The notes under the pieces are model-generated. The model ran no database searches. It saw nothing but the letters and a program-made list of their open reading frames with translations, and had not been told where the DNA came from. Source: Chrysoporthe austroafricana (lineage: Eukaryota > Ascomycota > Sordariomycetes > Diaporthales > Cryphonectriaceae). Taken from it: a stretch of DNA of 64,000 bases. The position numbers and the translations under genes were made by a program. The DNA is taken from the NCBI GenBank assembly GCA_001051155.2, contig JYIP02000004.1, positions 3,094,383 through 3,158,382 on the forward strand, given 5' to 3'. This document shows, one piece after another, positions 48,835-60,847 of this stretch (position 1 is its first letter; each line of letters starts with the position of its first letter).

Positions 48835-51800
48835 AGCGACGAGCGTCGTGCGACGTTTTCCTGGCAGACCGTGGAGTCTTCGCAAGTAACGACGGATTAA
48901 GAATATTCCCGAAGGTTGCAATCCGGGGCAAATGTCCGTTGGTGAGCAGGACCCCATCGTGAGGTGGTGTCATTGTGTCAACAAGGTGAAGCGAGCAGCC
49001 CACTCGCCGTCCCGGGGCCCCACAGGAGGATCCAGTCGACGGAAGCGAAGGGGGGGGGGGAGGAGGGGAATAACGCCCTTGACTCTGCTCCGGCCATCAT
49101 CGTATTCCGCCTCCTGTCGTTGGCTAACAAAGCTCCTGCAAGCCGTGCCGAACCGAAGTTAAGGGACCTCGGTAAGCGGTCGTGTCTGCAACCCTCCCTC
49201 CCCGCCGCCCAGGTCTGGAAGGTCGGCCGCGATGTGAGCGTCGAACTGGGCAAAGCCCGGCTGCCTTCGTACGACCGCGCCGTAATAGTAGGATCGTTAT
49301 TACACCATCCTGACGACATGACTGCGACCCTCGCGGCCGCCCATCTGCGGTACCATCCGGGCGGGCGTCCAAGATTAGCATACTCCGGCCCCGTGGGCGT
49401 GGGCACAACGGATGCGGTCAGCGACGCAATAGTCCAGTACCAGAGGAGGTCGTCCTGTGGGTCGGCGACTTCAAGTATTCGCCGGCCGTAAAACGAACAC
49501 CGGGGCGGGCGCGCCCTGGGCTTGACACCGGGCTCCATCAAAACAGGATTTGCTATTCCGGGACAGAGAACAACTCGGCTGACAATCTCCTAGCCCGCTC
49601 CTGGCCGGGCCCCTACCACGGACGGAACAGACTTTCACGTCGCCAGCATAAGCGAGGGACGGGAAGAACCATCTTGGCCCGTGCAGCACCTGTCAAAGAC
49701 ACGGCTGGCGCCATCCTTCGACCGGGGGGGGGGGATTTGGCCGTCAAGCTCATGCAATCAAGGGATGATAAGCAGCTGTCACCAGCGGAACCCGCCAGGC
49801 CCGGCGCGGGCGAATCGCATCATGCGGTCGCCAGACATGGCTCATTCGAGGCGGGCTCGTCCGAGAGGGCTTTTGACGGGTGCAGCAGGCCCTCTCCCTG
49901 CAGGCGACGCCGCGTTGGGCAATCTGATCGCGGGTACGGGGGGGATCATGGGCCTCGCTTGCGGCTTTCGCAGCGACGAAGGGGAAAAGGGGGGGGGCCC
50001 TCACGTTAGCCGGGTCGATGGGCTTTCTTGCTCCACAGCCCTTCGGGGCCCCAAAGTCGTACTCCGTACTGTACCCAAGGGAAATTCCGTTCTATAGCTT
50101 CACTACTACGCGATACTGTGCCAGCGCCCCACCGGGGGGAGGCGCTCCCATGTCGAGCTCACTGCTCCCTCTGTCGCGGCTAGAGTGATAGATAGGAGGG
50201 AGTCGTCCCGTGCCTTGCCCCCGGGGGGGGGGGACCACCTAGAAACGGCGAGAATCCAAATCGCAAGGACAAGACGGGGGGCTCGGTTCGTGATCCCCCC
50301 GCGCGGGAGACGCACTGTGGTGAGATTTCCAGCCGCCAGGGTTTGTCCTCGTGCACTTGTCGAAATCGAGCAGGTTCAGCTTCCCTGCGTCTCCAGTTGC
50401 GAGGCTCCACTGAAATTTGAAGGGGCTGCCCATTGGCGGGGCGCCAACTCGGAAGATCCGCCAAGCCTTGCCATGCAGTCGCACGCTTCTCAGTATGGTA
50501 GCGGTAGGCCGCCGCGGGGTTGCCTTCGACGCCGAGCGAGGCTGTAATCGTCGCTCGAGGCTGCCGGGTACGAGCTGGCTGCTGGCGCGGCCTGGAGCAC
50601 CGCAGCGAGGGTGCCTGACGATCCGGAGGCAGGGTGGCAGGGTCGCTGGGACGGGGCAGCTGGTCCTGGGATCCCCAGAGCAGTCAATACACGCGACACG
50701 GCACGGCGCGGCTTGATATCCCAGACCGGTCGTGAACCTTTGGGCACACGCCCCCCTCACGGTACGGCGCCACGGAGGCCTAGGTGTGTGCCGACCGGCT
50801 GCGGATGGGAAGGTTATCCCCCTCCACAATATACAACAGGATCGCAAGTGCGATCCTGCTGGGGATGAGTTCGGTCTCAACCAGCCCGCCGTGGGCGAAT
50901 CGCAGGGCCTCGCCGCGGACCATGCCGCATACCCGCAACCATCATCTGAGTCCGTCAAGGCGTGCTGACGTGCATCTGACAGGTCGCAGGTCAACTACAC
51001 CCCCCCGGGAAGTGACACTCTAACCGGGCATGCCTGACAGGTGTGGTCGTGCCGCGGCGTCGTGTCCGCGGTTGGCGGCAAATCCGACCAAGCATTGTGC
51101 GCTTGCTGCTGCTGCGGACGGAGGCGAGGCTTCCTGGCTCAGGAGTCCTGGGGACGACAACCCCCCCCCCCTTAACTCGACGATGGGCGCCAGGGGGGGA
51201 AGCGCGCGGGGGGAAACAGGGTCAGGAAGCAGGTTGAAACACCGACACACCCTATCGCAACTCGGGCGTGCGATTAGGTTGTCGAAACAGGCCCAGCTCG
51301 GACCGGTAAGCCAGGCGTTTTTTTTTTGACAGCGGCAGCTCGGACTTCCGTCATGGGTTTCGTCGCGCTCCCGCCACCGGGTCCCCGATGTGACCAGGGC
51401 CGCAGGAGCGCACGCCTGTCTTTTCCTGGAGCAGGAAGCATCCCGCGCAAGCTGGTGATGCAAGCGGCCAGCCATCCGCCGGACCCTTGGATCTCGGGAC
51501 GTGTGACTTTGATTGAACTCTATTTCGAATACGAACGGCAAGCTGCCTACCTCGCGCGCTCGCAGCCCGTCGCGGGGAAGGACGGGGGGGGACAGGGCCA
51601 GCGAACAGCAAGCAAGAGGGCCGGCTAGAACTGGCGCCTGACCGACTCGTGCTGGTTCAGCTCAGCTCACCACGCCCCAGCCCCGGCAAGTCGTCACCGG
51701 CGGGGTGGCATGGTGAGGTGCGGCTTGGACCTCGAGCGCAGCTGTTACGGTCTGCGCCTCTGACCCCAATGTCTGCAGGCGAGGTGGGCACCCTGTCTCC

Positions 51801-51880
51801 GCCTGCGGCGGCCAGTTGCTATTTCCTAAGCCAGTGCGGCTGGTGGCGCCCCTTAGCGACTGCCACGGCTCTATGGGCTG

Positions 51881-51909
51881 GAGGAGGAGGAGGAGGAGGA
51901 GGAGGAGGG
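51881..51909. repeat. (GGA)n microsatellite
   Basis: About nine GGA units on the plus strand, next to several G homopolymers. Confidence 0.88.
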
Positions 51910-53706
51910 GACGGAAGTCATGTCCTCACGCTCCCGGGCCAGCGTGGGTGAAGCGGAGCCTTGTTCTTATTGTCCCGGCCTTGAACCCTATACACCTGCA
52001 TGACCGGCTCGGGATGGGTGTGGCTGGCTGGGGGTCCGGGGTTCTGGCGGCGGTCGTCCTCTGCCGCTTCCCAGTATGCCACCGAGCAGGCAGCCACTCG
52101 CTCCAGGTGTGCACACCATCCCCCCCGCCCCCCTCGCGGCCACCGACGCGGTTCCCAGTTTCCCTCACCTTCAGCCGCAGAGGGCACGCCCTAGCTAGTT
52201 TCACCACGCATGCGGGCTGACTACGCCGACGGGAGGTCGTGGTGAATAAGCAGGGCGGCGGAGGGGGGAGGCAGATGGGGGGTGTGGTTGGAGCTCTGCC
52301 GCGGCCCTCGACCGGTCAAGCTCTTGCGTGGCTGGGGGTTCCCAACCCTCCTCCCCTCCCCTCCCCCTAACCCCCCCAAGAAGAAGGGACGGCAGCCGTC
52401 CCGCGCGCTGGGGAGGAAATTCCGGGGCGGGCGAATCTTGCATGGCGACCGGCTCCGACGGGCCACCCCAGAGCTGCTTCTTGTGTGTGTGTCTCGCGTG
52501 TTGGCGCCGGCAGGTCGGGCCTGGTGACGTGGCTCGCCTGCCTGTCGACCTCGTCCGGTGGAAAGGGGAGAAGAGGGGGGGGGGCTGCCAGCCATCGCTG
52601 ATCGCCCCGGGCGGTGATGGCGCTGGAAGGGCTCGCCGAGGTGGGCTTGCTGCTGCTCCCGCCCGCAGGCGGCGCGCCGGGAGGGTGTTGGTGGCCCCTT
52701 GGCGACGGGCTGCGGCGTGGTCCATGACGACGACAAGCTCGAGCCGTGTCTGTTCCTCAGGCCCTCTCTCACCCTGCGCTCGCCCTCGCCAGGGGGGGGA
52801 GGGAGGGCTCACGCACCTCTCTGGCGCTTGGCGGTCTGGCGGCCGCGCTGCTGCTGCTGCTGAGGTGGTTTTCCTCCGGAGCCCGCGCGCCCACGGCAGC
52901 TGCATGTCCATAGCCTGGCCTAGCTGTCTCCCATGGAGACCTAGGCCTCGACGGGACCCGCGGGCGACAGCGCCTTCTCACGGAGGCGCGCCACAGTCCC
53001 CTCGCGGGTTCGAGGGGCCGAGCCCCCGCCCGCAGCGCTCTAGCTGCCAGCCGTCCGTGGGTCTCGCGGGATGTGACACCTGTAGCGTAGAGGGAAGGTT
53101 GGGGGGAAGGGGGGAAACCTCCGAGCTGAGGCCTAGTAGTGAGCATGTCCCGCCCGTCACAAGGGGCCTAGCAGCCACCTGTATGTCGTGGCAAGCCTCG
53201 TGCGGGCTAGGGGCGTCATTGTATTTGCGCCACTAGCCGCCGACCACCCGTGCCTCGCCGTGATGGCGGGCCTGGCTCATGCGCCCTGCGATCAGATCGA
53301 CAAGCTGCGTAGAGTTAACCGGTCCTGGCTGTGGGGGAAAGAGGTGTCGAATAGCAGAGGAGCAGGGACGCGCAGTCTTCCCTGCTATATGCAGACAGGC
53401 GAGTATGTTCGTTGGAGCGTTAGACGGGCGATTTCACTGGTGGCGATGGTTGAGGAATACTATGTAACGTGCTCTTTGGTATGGGCACATGAGAAGACAT
53501 AGGCATGGCATGGAGTCCCAGCCAGATATGGTTCTACCTCATCCAATATACAATAGATCATACAGGATTCTACTCTGGCGAGTACATTTCGCTTCAGTAC
53601 TGACGGCCATGCCAGATTCGCCATACCTCCCCAACGCCAGTACACACCCTGGTATCGTAAATCATCCTTGAACAAGACATCAAAACCCATTTTCATCGCC
53701 GTCAAA

Positions 53707-56700
53707 TCATTTCCCATTAGTACCCTTCAACCGTTTCCAGAGCCCCTGCTTCTGCGCCGCATTCTCCCGCGCCAGCCTCCTGGCTGCGTACTCGAGGGGG
53801 CTGATGGGCGGCACATTACCGCTCCCGCCGCTCCCGGCGTCGCTGGCCGCGGGGCCGGGGCCGGACGAGCGGCCGGGCCCGGGGCTGTGCGGCGACTGTT
53901 GTGCCTCGCGCGGGTCGATCTCGTCGAACTCCTCGAACTCGAGCGCCGGCAGCTCGCCGAGCTTGTCCGGAAGCCTCTCGTTGGGGAACGAGTAGCCGGC
54001 CGCCGGGTTTGTGATGGGTCCGCCGGCGGCCTCGCGCATCTTGTCGAGGCCCGTGGAGAGGTTGCCCACGAGGTGGGCTTTTCTATTCTCGAAGTACGAG
54101 CTGTCGTCGTAGTAGGCCCCCTTGCCGTGCTTAGGCGGCGGGGCCGGTGGGGCGTGTGATGGAGGTGGTATCGAAACGCTTATGTCCTTGATCGTCTGGT
54201 ACAGGTCTGGGAAACGTCCTTTGAACTCAGCCTCGAGCTCTCTCTGATGTTCATCCACAGCGGCCTTCTTCTGGCCCACCTCCCGGGGGCTGAAGTAACT
54301 CGTCTGCGTGTTGCTTTCATGTTGGACCCGCTGCAGCCATTCCTCGTATCGTGCCTGGTTTTTCCTGAGCTGCTCCTCGGTTGGGGGTGTAGCGGACCGC
54401 AGACCGTCTGCATACTTCTTTGCTTCCTTGGTCATCCGATCACCTGTTATATACTTGTCAAATGACATCGAGAACTCCCGGAATGGCCCCTTCAGGACGA
54501 AACAGTTCCCGAGCCAGCCCTCTCTCCTGAGGAGCTCTAGTAATTCGAGGGCAACGGGGCACTCCCAGGCAGCCTCGATGTTCCTGTCGTAGACGACTAC
54601 ACACTTCGACTTGCTCCATCTCGTGAAGGACCTGCGGCTCTGCTCGTCGGGGAATGTGCGGTCGAGCATCTCAAGGGCGGCTATCCTCAGGAACTTCGCC
54701 GGCATCCTGAGGTTCACTGCGCTGTGCACGTGTGACCTCTGGAACTCGGATGGCGACCTGAGGTCGGCGAAGAGGATCTGCGCTGGCGTGAATATCTCCA
54801 GGAGACCGTTCAGATGGCCAGCTAGAATCATCTGCGGGCCTTCCTGAACTTCATGTATCGTATCAGTCATCTTGCGATTTTCTTGGCTGGCTACGGCCTG
54901 CTCCTTCAACCGTCGATGATGGAACCAAATCTTCGAGCAGTTAGCATCTCTATACAACGTCACTCCCCTTTGCGGAGAAGGGGATGGAAGTGACTCACCT
55001 TGACATCGTTCGCTTCTATTCCAAGGTGGGAAGCGTAGTATTCGGCCGTTCCATCGCTTGGGTGAGGGTCTACTCGGAAGTATTCCTCGAGACGACTGAC
55101 AACATGAGCGGCAAGACGAGGGCTCTGCGGGATGTCCTTATCATTGGTGAAGACCGTCCTCTTGGAGTTGCGCGACTGATTCATCAACGGCTGCCGCAGG
55201 ATACCACCATCCAGTGTTGCGCCTGCCAGAGCCATGGTAGCGGCTAGTCCACCGGGTCGGTACGATGGCATTGAACGGGACTGCTGAACAGCCGGCCGTT
55301 GTGAGCTAGATGTTGACACACGGGTCGGGGCTGGAGCTGGTGTCCGTTCTTGGCTCGGCGGTGCGGCCATCGTCGTTTCGGGTTCCACGCGCTCCTCCTG
55401 CAGGGCGGCGGTAGCAGTCTGAGCTCGCCAGAAGCCGGCCCTGTCGCTGGCTACGGCCTGTGACCGCCGGGGACTAGAGATAGAGGGAGCGAGGATGCTG
55501 TCCCTGAAGGTCGTACCCGAGAAGACAGATGACCTGTCGCTCTGATAGACATCGGCTGGGTTCTGGAAGGGAGTCTCGGCCCTCTCGGGGTTCTTGATGA
55601 GATTGTTGGACCGGATGAATGCCACAAACGAGCAGGCCTGGTCCTCAGGGAGCAGATCCCATACACCCACCGGCATCGATAGGAGGAGCAAGGTGGAGTG
55701 GCTCTTGAAAACCCCCTGAACCTTGACGTATCTTGCCAGAGCCGGGAAGCCCGCCAGCCACTGCTCCCACGCGTTGAGGTCTAGCCTCTGGTCGTCCTCA
55801 AGTGCCAGGGAGATCATCACATGGGGCTTGTCTTCGTTCGGCTCGGTAAAGCACTCCTCGCCCTCCGTGGGTCCTCGGCCCAGAGGCAGGCCCGAAGGAC
55901 TCGGGTCTCGCGGCGGCGATGGCGGGACCCTTTCGTGAGAGATCATCCGACTCATCTCGATGCTGGGCGCCCGATGGTCCGAGGTCATCATAAAGTGGAC
56001 CGGCGTCGACCTGGCCTCGAAGCGCTTGCCGTTGATCAGGATGGGCCGTGGGTGCTTGAGCCGCGCGAGGACCTCGGCGTGGAGCATAGCAGCCGAGAAT
56101 GTCTTCAGCCGCCACTCGCCCAAGACCTCAATGAGGGCGTTCGTGAAGGAGTACCGGCCCGGGTCGGGGGCGATGGCATCCCAGCTTGAGGCCGAGATCG
56201 TCTCGGTAATGCTCTTGCCGTTGGGGAAGGTCGCCGATGCCGCGCCAGCGCAGCAGTCCAACAAGACCAAGACATCCGACACCGACCGCTCCAGCAGGGT
56301 CTGAATCGCTGACCACCTGGGGAGGGGGGGTTAGCTAAGACGATGCGAGGAAGAGCAAGCAGCAGACTCACTGTAATGAAGGGGACCCGGAATGTCGCGT
56401 TCTGCGGGGTGATGGGGTCAGCTAGGTGCCTCAGCGGGTCTCAGGGCGGGAGGCCTCGACGTACGCGCACCAGGTGCTCTGCCTAGACTCATCAATCTTG
56501 GCGTGGCCCCCGTAGTAGATGATGAACAGGGTGTCCTCGTGCTCATGATCCTTGATCAGGGAGCCTATCCTCATCATCAGGTCGAGATGGGGGTTGTCGG
56601 CCGGGATGGCGAAGACATCCGTGTTGAAGCCATAGTCCTCGCGAAAGCACGCGTCGAGGTCCTCCAGCTCCGGCAGCACGAACAGGTCGTCGGTCTTCCA

Positions 56701-57250
56701 GTGCAGCAGGAGGACCTGGACGCTCTTGTACCTCTGTGCTGCGCGGCCACGGTTCGGGAACGCCCTGCTGGCGGACTGTGGGCAGCGGGGCAGACTGGTG
56801 AGCATGGTGACCACCAACGAGAGATGGAGAAAGGGGGGAAAGGGAGTTTCCTGCCTACCTCCTGGAGCGTCTGGGCGAAGCTGTCGAGCTGCTTCACGTG
56901 ATAGCTCACCCGGCTCGTGTCGTGTGTAGCCGGAGGGGGATAATCGGCCCCCGAGCCATACTGCAGGGGCGGACACGGTGAGTAAGAAGCCGATACCTCC
57001 TCGGGCCGCATTATGATATTGAGGGCGAGGGCATGACCTGGCGATACAGGGACGACGGGGAGGAAGGAAGAGACAGGGGCGGATGGAGGGAGGGAGGGAG
57101 GTAGGGACAGAAAGGATGAGTAAGTGAAAAAAAGAAGGACGCAGGACGGAGCGAGAGACGTACGGTAGAGTCGACGCTGCTTGTGGAGCTGCCCTCGGCC
57201 GGCCTCCTCGTCCTTATAGCATAGTACGGCTGTGGCTGCAGGCTTGCCAT
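53707..57250 (-). CDS. Caspase-like / homeodomain-like / rhodanese-like composite protein
   Basis: Six exons (57250-57164, 56960-56859, 56775-56465, 56401-56372, 56316-54999, 54930-53707) give 1023 residues. Residues ~80-290 form a caspase-fold (C14-type) domain: FIIYYGGHAKID with His154, and SDVLVLLDCCAGAAS with Cys198/199 as catalytic candidates; exon 4 has only 30 nt and joins them in frame (SLQWSAIQTLLE). A disordered stretch follows. Residues ~577-630 resemble a homeodomain: VVSRLEEYFRVDPHPSDGTA, then EANDVK|IWFHHRRLKEQ. The junction crosses intron 5; the usual Asn51 is His. Directly in the same exon comes a rhodanese-like domain (about 655-770: ILFADLRSPSEFQRSHVHSA, VVVYDRNIEAAWECPVALEL) with no visible active-site Cys loop. 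The tail is Pro/Ser-rich. No stop or start signal separates the parts, but a second promoter at MTDTIHEVQ cannot be excluded. The start and intron 1 (203 bp) are the least certain. Confidence 0.75.
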
Positions 57251-58820
57251 GGCGGCGTGCGTATCTGACTGAGTGTGGGAGCACTGCGCGCTGTGTGTGT
57301 GCGTGCGTGTGTGCGTGTTGCGTGTGCCCGAGTCCGGGCCAGACTACCCGGATGGGATGACCGAAGCACAGCAGCCGATCGCAAGGTGTCAATAGATGCG
57401 GGGACCCTTCCAAGCCGAGCCGGCGACACGGGCAGAGGGCGAGGGGAGAGAACAGCAAGACACCATGGATAGAGAGGGAGAGAGAGCACCACAAGACAGG
57501 GAGTGGACCGTCAGCGGTTACGGGGACGGTGACCGACGGGCCCGGATGTCGTCCAGGGGTGGAGCCCAAGAGAGGGAGCGGCGCGGGATGCTGGGTGCTG
57601 GGAGCGAAATATTGGACGTTGGATATGGGACGGTGGGCTGGTCCCGGGCCACGAGGGTCCCGAGCAGGATGGCGATGGTGGAGGTGGGAAGAGGCGGCGG
57701 CGATCAGCGGGTGGTCTGGCCGGACGAGACGGAGAGAAGCGCACAGCAGCTGCAGGACAGCATGCACATGTTCGTCTACAGAAAAGAAAGACAGAGGGAG
57801 GGAGGGAGGGGGGAGAGCGAGAGAGGCGAGAGAGGCGAGCTGGTGTACTCAGTCGAGATTGCGTCTGCTGCCAGCGACGGGCCACAAATAATACAACGAG
57901 GTTGGCTGCTCTCCAGCTGTCCCAGTGCCCAGGGCCCCGTGCCCAGCGTCCAGTGGCAGTGGGCAGCCAGTAGCAGCCTGCTGCATCCCCCAGGGGCCCC
58001 TGGACAGCGCTGGGGGCTGTCCCAGACGCGCTAGACTTATTCCAACACCGAGGACCTGTGTACCGTGCTGGCGACCCCCCCTCCGGTACCTCCATCCAGC
58101 GCCTCAGCCCGCTGCAGGCCCAGGTACCATATGTGTAGGGGGAGGGGGGTGAGAAGGGTCCTGCAGGTCTCGCGCTCGAGCGTGATCGTCCCCGTCCTCG
58201 GTGAGCCTTCTGGCAGTCGGTGCGCCACGAGGCTCAACACCCCTGCCGACGCCGTGTCCATCCTTATCCGTTCCTGACAGCCAGCCTAACAGCCTGACAG
58301 CCTGACAGCCCGACAGCCCGCGCTGACACGACCCCATCCGCCTCTTACGGCATATCGGCAAGGCTGTGTCTTTGATCCTAGTATACGGTGCACAGCGCTC
58401 TCGACCTCGTCTCGAGCTGGCTGGCCCGCCGACCGCACCTTCGCTGTCGTCGCTCTGCCCACCAGGTAAGTAGAGGCCTGCCAGTGCATGGACGGCTTCT
58501 GAACGGGCAGTCAGACAATTCTATCCCAGCCCGAGGTGTGGAGACTGCCGTGTTGCCGACGGGGTCAATATCCCGCAGGGAGGGAGGCACTGGAGGGGTG
58601 CGGTGGTCGCAGCAGGAGATTGTGCTGGCGAGAGGCTCACACTCACACCCTCCAAGACCAGACAGAGGCTAGACACGACTTGCGTGCGCCCGCGGGAGGA
58701 TCTCCCGCCATCCGGTACACCCACCCACCGCCCGCCAGGGACAGGACAGTACAGTACCACCCTGGCCGTCCCCGTCCCCCACGTGCTGCTGCGCGCGTTT
58801 GACAGCACCTCGCCGACACC
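57251..58820. promoter_or_regulatory. Divergent region between caspase-like gene and PBN1
   Basis: About 1.6 kb. It contains TG/CG-rich alternating sequence just upstream of the caspase-like start (57280-57330), a purine-rich GGGA tract (57780-57840), and short direct CAGCCTGACAG repeats near 58276-58320. Only frames without domains were seen. Confidence 0.5.
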
Positions 58821-59155
58821 ATGAGGCAGCGCATCACCTTCCTGCACAGGCCGCAGGATGCCATCGACCCCGCCGCCCTCAAGGTCCTCGACAGCAGCCT
58901 GGCCGGCCCCGTGCTGCCCGCCGTGCGGGAGGACCGCGTCACGCTGGCCCTGGACGAGCTGCCGGGCGAGCTGCGCGACGTCCTGCAGGGTGCCCACGAG
59001 CTTCACCTGCGCTGGGCCAGCCCGCACCCGTACGACACCGTGAGCCCGCTCTTCTCGCGCGTCTCGCCCGGCTTGCACCTGTTCTATACGCCCCAGCCGG
59101 AGCCTCTGGGCCACGAGTGAGTCCTCTGCGGGCCGGCGGGCCCCCTTCTGGTGAC

Positions 59156-59191
<36 letters not shown>

Positions 59192-60502
59192 ACTCGTGTG
59201 CTGACCGCTATGCACAGCAACGGGCAGCTCTGCGAGGCGCTGCGGGCGGCCTTCGGCCCGGGCCTGGACTGCAGCACGCCCCAGAGCTCGTTCACGGCCC
59301 TCCCCAACGACCGCTTCTCCCACTCCACGGCCTACCAGTACTACTCGCCCCTCGAGTCCCTGGCGGCCCTCGTGGCCTACGCCCAGGCCACGCTCTGCCC
59401 GCCGCCGCCCGCGTCCGACCCGGACGGGTCCTCGTGCGCCGCCCGCGTGGCCCGCCTCGGCACCGCCAGCAGCCTCGACGTCTCCTACGACACCATCAGC
59501 CACGCGCTCAAGGTCACCGCGCAGTGGGGGCTCCAGGAGCAGGCCGTGGCCGTGGCCTCGCCGCCCGGCGCGGCGGACCACCGCGTCGAGGTCGGCGTGC
59601 TGACCTCGGACCCGGCGCAGCACGGCGTCGAGCCGCACGAGGTCGGCATGGCCGGCGTGCTGACGGTGCTGGGCTACGACCGGAAGCCCTCCGCGACCGT
59701 GTTCAAGTTCCCCGCGCGGCACCGCCGCGCCGAGGGCGCCGCCGCCTTCAGCGCCGCCTTCCTCGAGCCCGCCGGGCTCCACCCGGCGCTGCAGCTCCGG
59801 CTCAGCGCGGACGCCCTCCGACCCCCGCCCGGCGCCGAGGCCGAGGAGGGCGGCGGCGGGTGCGCCCTCCACGTGTACTTGACGCTCCCACGCGTCATTT
59901 TCCCCGACGCGTACCAGCTCTCGGACCCCCTGTTCCTCGCGAGCAAGAACCTCAGCGCCCTGCGCTACGTCTCGCGGCCCGTCGACCTCGAGGCGCCCGA
60001 CTACGTGATGAGCCTGTGGGGGTCCGCCGCGCTGCTCGAGCTCGCGCCGCCGTCGACGCTAGCGGCGACAGACCTAGATTCCGGCGCGGTGTGGACCGCC
60101 GAAGTGCCCCTCCACCTCCGCTACCTGGCCCCCGCGCCCGGCGGGTACAGGGACGTCGAGGTGCCGTACCCGACCGTCTTCTGGGCGTGCACGTCCGAGG
60201 AGGGGACCAAGTTCCCGTCGAGCCCGTTCGAGCGGGCCAACCTGGGCTACGACGGGCTGTTCGGGCCGCGCACGGTGTTCTGGCACGTCGACCCGCAGCC
60301 CGCCGCGCCGGGGGGCCGGCTGACGAGCGGCGTCCGGGTGCCGGTCCTGGACGTGGACAGGGCCGGGTGGGTTGGCGCGGGGACGGCGGCCGTGGTGGCG
60401 CTCGGGTTCGGGTGGATCGTGTGGAAGCTCGTCCAGGTGTACCTCACGACCGGCTACGGGCCCACCAGGCAGATGGCGGCGCTGGAGAAGAAGGAGCAGT
60501 AA
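58821..60502 (+). CDS. PBN1: Pbn1 (PIG-X), GPI mannosyltransferase I accessory subunit
   Basis: ER membrane protein that partners GPI mannosyltransferase I (Gpi14/PIG-M) and acts as a protease-B-processing chaperone in yeast. Exons 58821-59116 and 59218-60502 give 526 residues. The 101 bp intron has a GTGAGT donor, a GA microsatellite (59157-59189), a GTGCTGACC branch site and a CACAG acceptor, and joins a split Asp codon. The start is MRQRITFLHRPQ. The C-terminal luminal beta-sandwich contains LHVYLTLPRVIFPDAYQLSD, VPLHLRYLAP and EVPYPTVFWAC, the PIG-X/Pbn1 (PF08320) pattern. A single C-terminal transmembrane helix (WVGAGTAAVVALGFGWIVWK) leaves a short cytosolic tail. A frame starting 22 bp earlier is in another register and is not used. 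Confidence 0.9.
59157..59189 (+). repeat. (GA)n microsatellite in PBN1 intron
   Basis: About 16 GA units between donor and branch site; length change here would alter intron size only. Confidence 0.9.
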
Positions 60503-60847
60503 GGTGCGGATCTTTGAAGCAGTTTCTTGATGACGAGATCTTGCACAATTCTCTTTCTAGATAGGCCTATCCATCACCTCTAGCAAACTTACATCTAGCG
60601 CCATAGCAAATGAACGCCCCCTGCACCAGCTCCCAACGCTGCTCCACAGATACTATAGACCTTTTCCGGGCCGCATAACCTTTAAGTACTCCTATCGCGG
60701 TCATTTAATGGTTCAAGCGAGCCAGAAGGCCGCCGGCCTCCGAGGTGAAAGGCCGGCCTTATAGCCCACGCGGTAGTAATAGGGCCTCTTGGCAGCCTGA
60801 GAGCTTCCGCGCCCAGGTCTGCCGATGTCCATGACGTACAACACCGT
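60503..60847. other. Convergent intergenic region PBN1 / CBR1
   Basis: 345 bp shared by the 3' ends of two converging genes, AT-richer than the surroundings. No other feature. Confidence 0.55.

Larger units (their letters stand above)
37977..53706. other. Long tract without supportable genes
   Basis: About 15.7 kb between the homeobox gene (5' side) and the 3' end of the caspase-like gene. Base composition looks ordinary (roughly 50-65% GC by eye), and there is no AT-rich, TA-enriched signature of RIP. Long frames (up to ~300 codons near 52.3-53.2 kb) occur only in very GC-rich stretches, overlap equally long frames on the other strand, and show no domain. 38.0-38.6 kb is probably the homeobox promoter/5' UTR. 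38.4-40.7 kb is repeat-rich. 41-48 kb is featureless unique-looking sequence. 49-53 kb has many G/C homopolymers. No transposase, reverse transcriptase or integrase motif was recognised. Confidence 0.6.

Noticed and set aside
52201..53236. Overlapping 236- and 302-codon frames on opposite strands
   Set aside because: Very GC-rich, repeat-laden sequence with few stop codons in any frame; no recognisable motif on either strand.
30000..53700. RIP-mutated transposon island
   Set aside because: Base composition is not AT-rich, CpG is frequent by eye and no TE protein traces were recognised.
57251..57767. Upstream extension of the caspase-like gene on the minus strand
   Set aside because: It includes microsatellite-derived His/Thr/Arg strings and would need a different exon structure; the ATG at 57250 with an in-phase splice to 56960 is simpler.
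58799..60502. Unspliced 567-codon frame over PBN1
   Set aside because: It reads through the intron and uses a different register for the first exon; the spliced model starting at 58821 has the family start and uses good splice sites.
59434..60564. 376-codon Arg-rich frame overlapping PBN1
   Set aside because: Composition (Arg/Gly/Ala strings) is typical of a shadow frame in GC-rich coding DNA.
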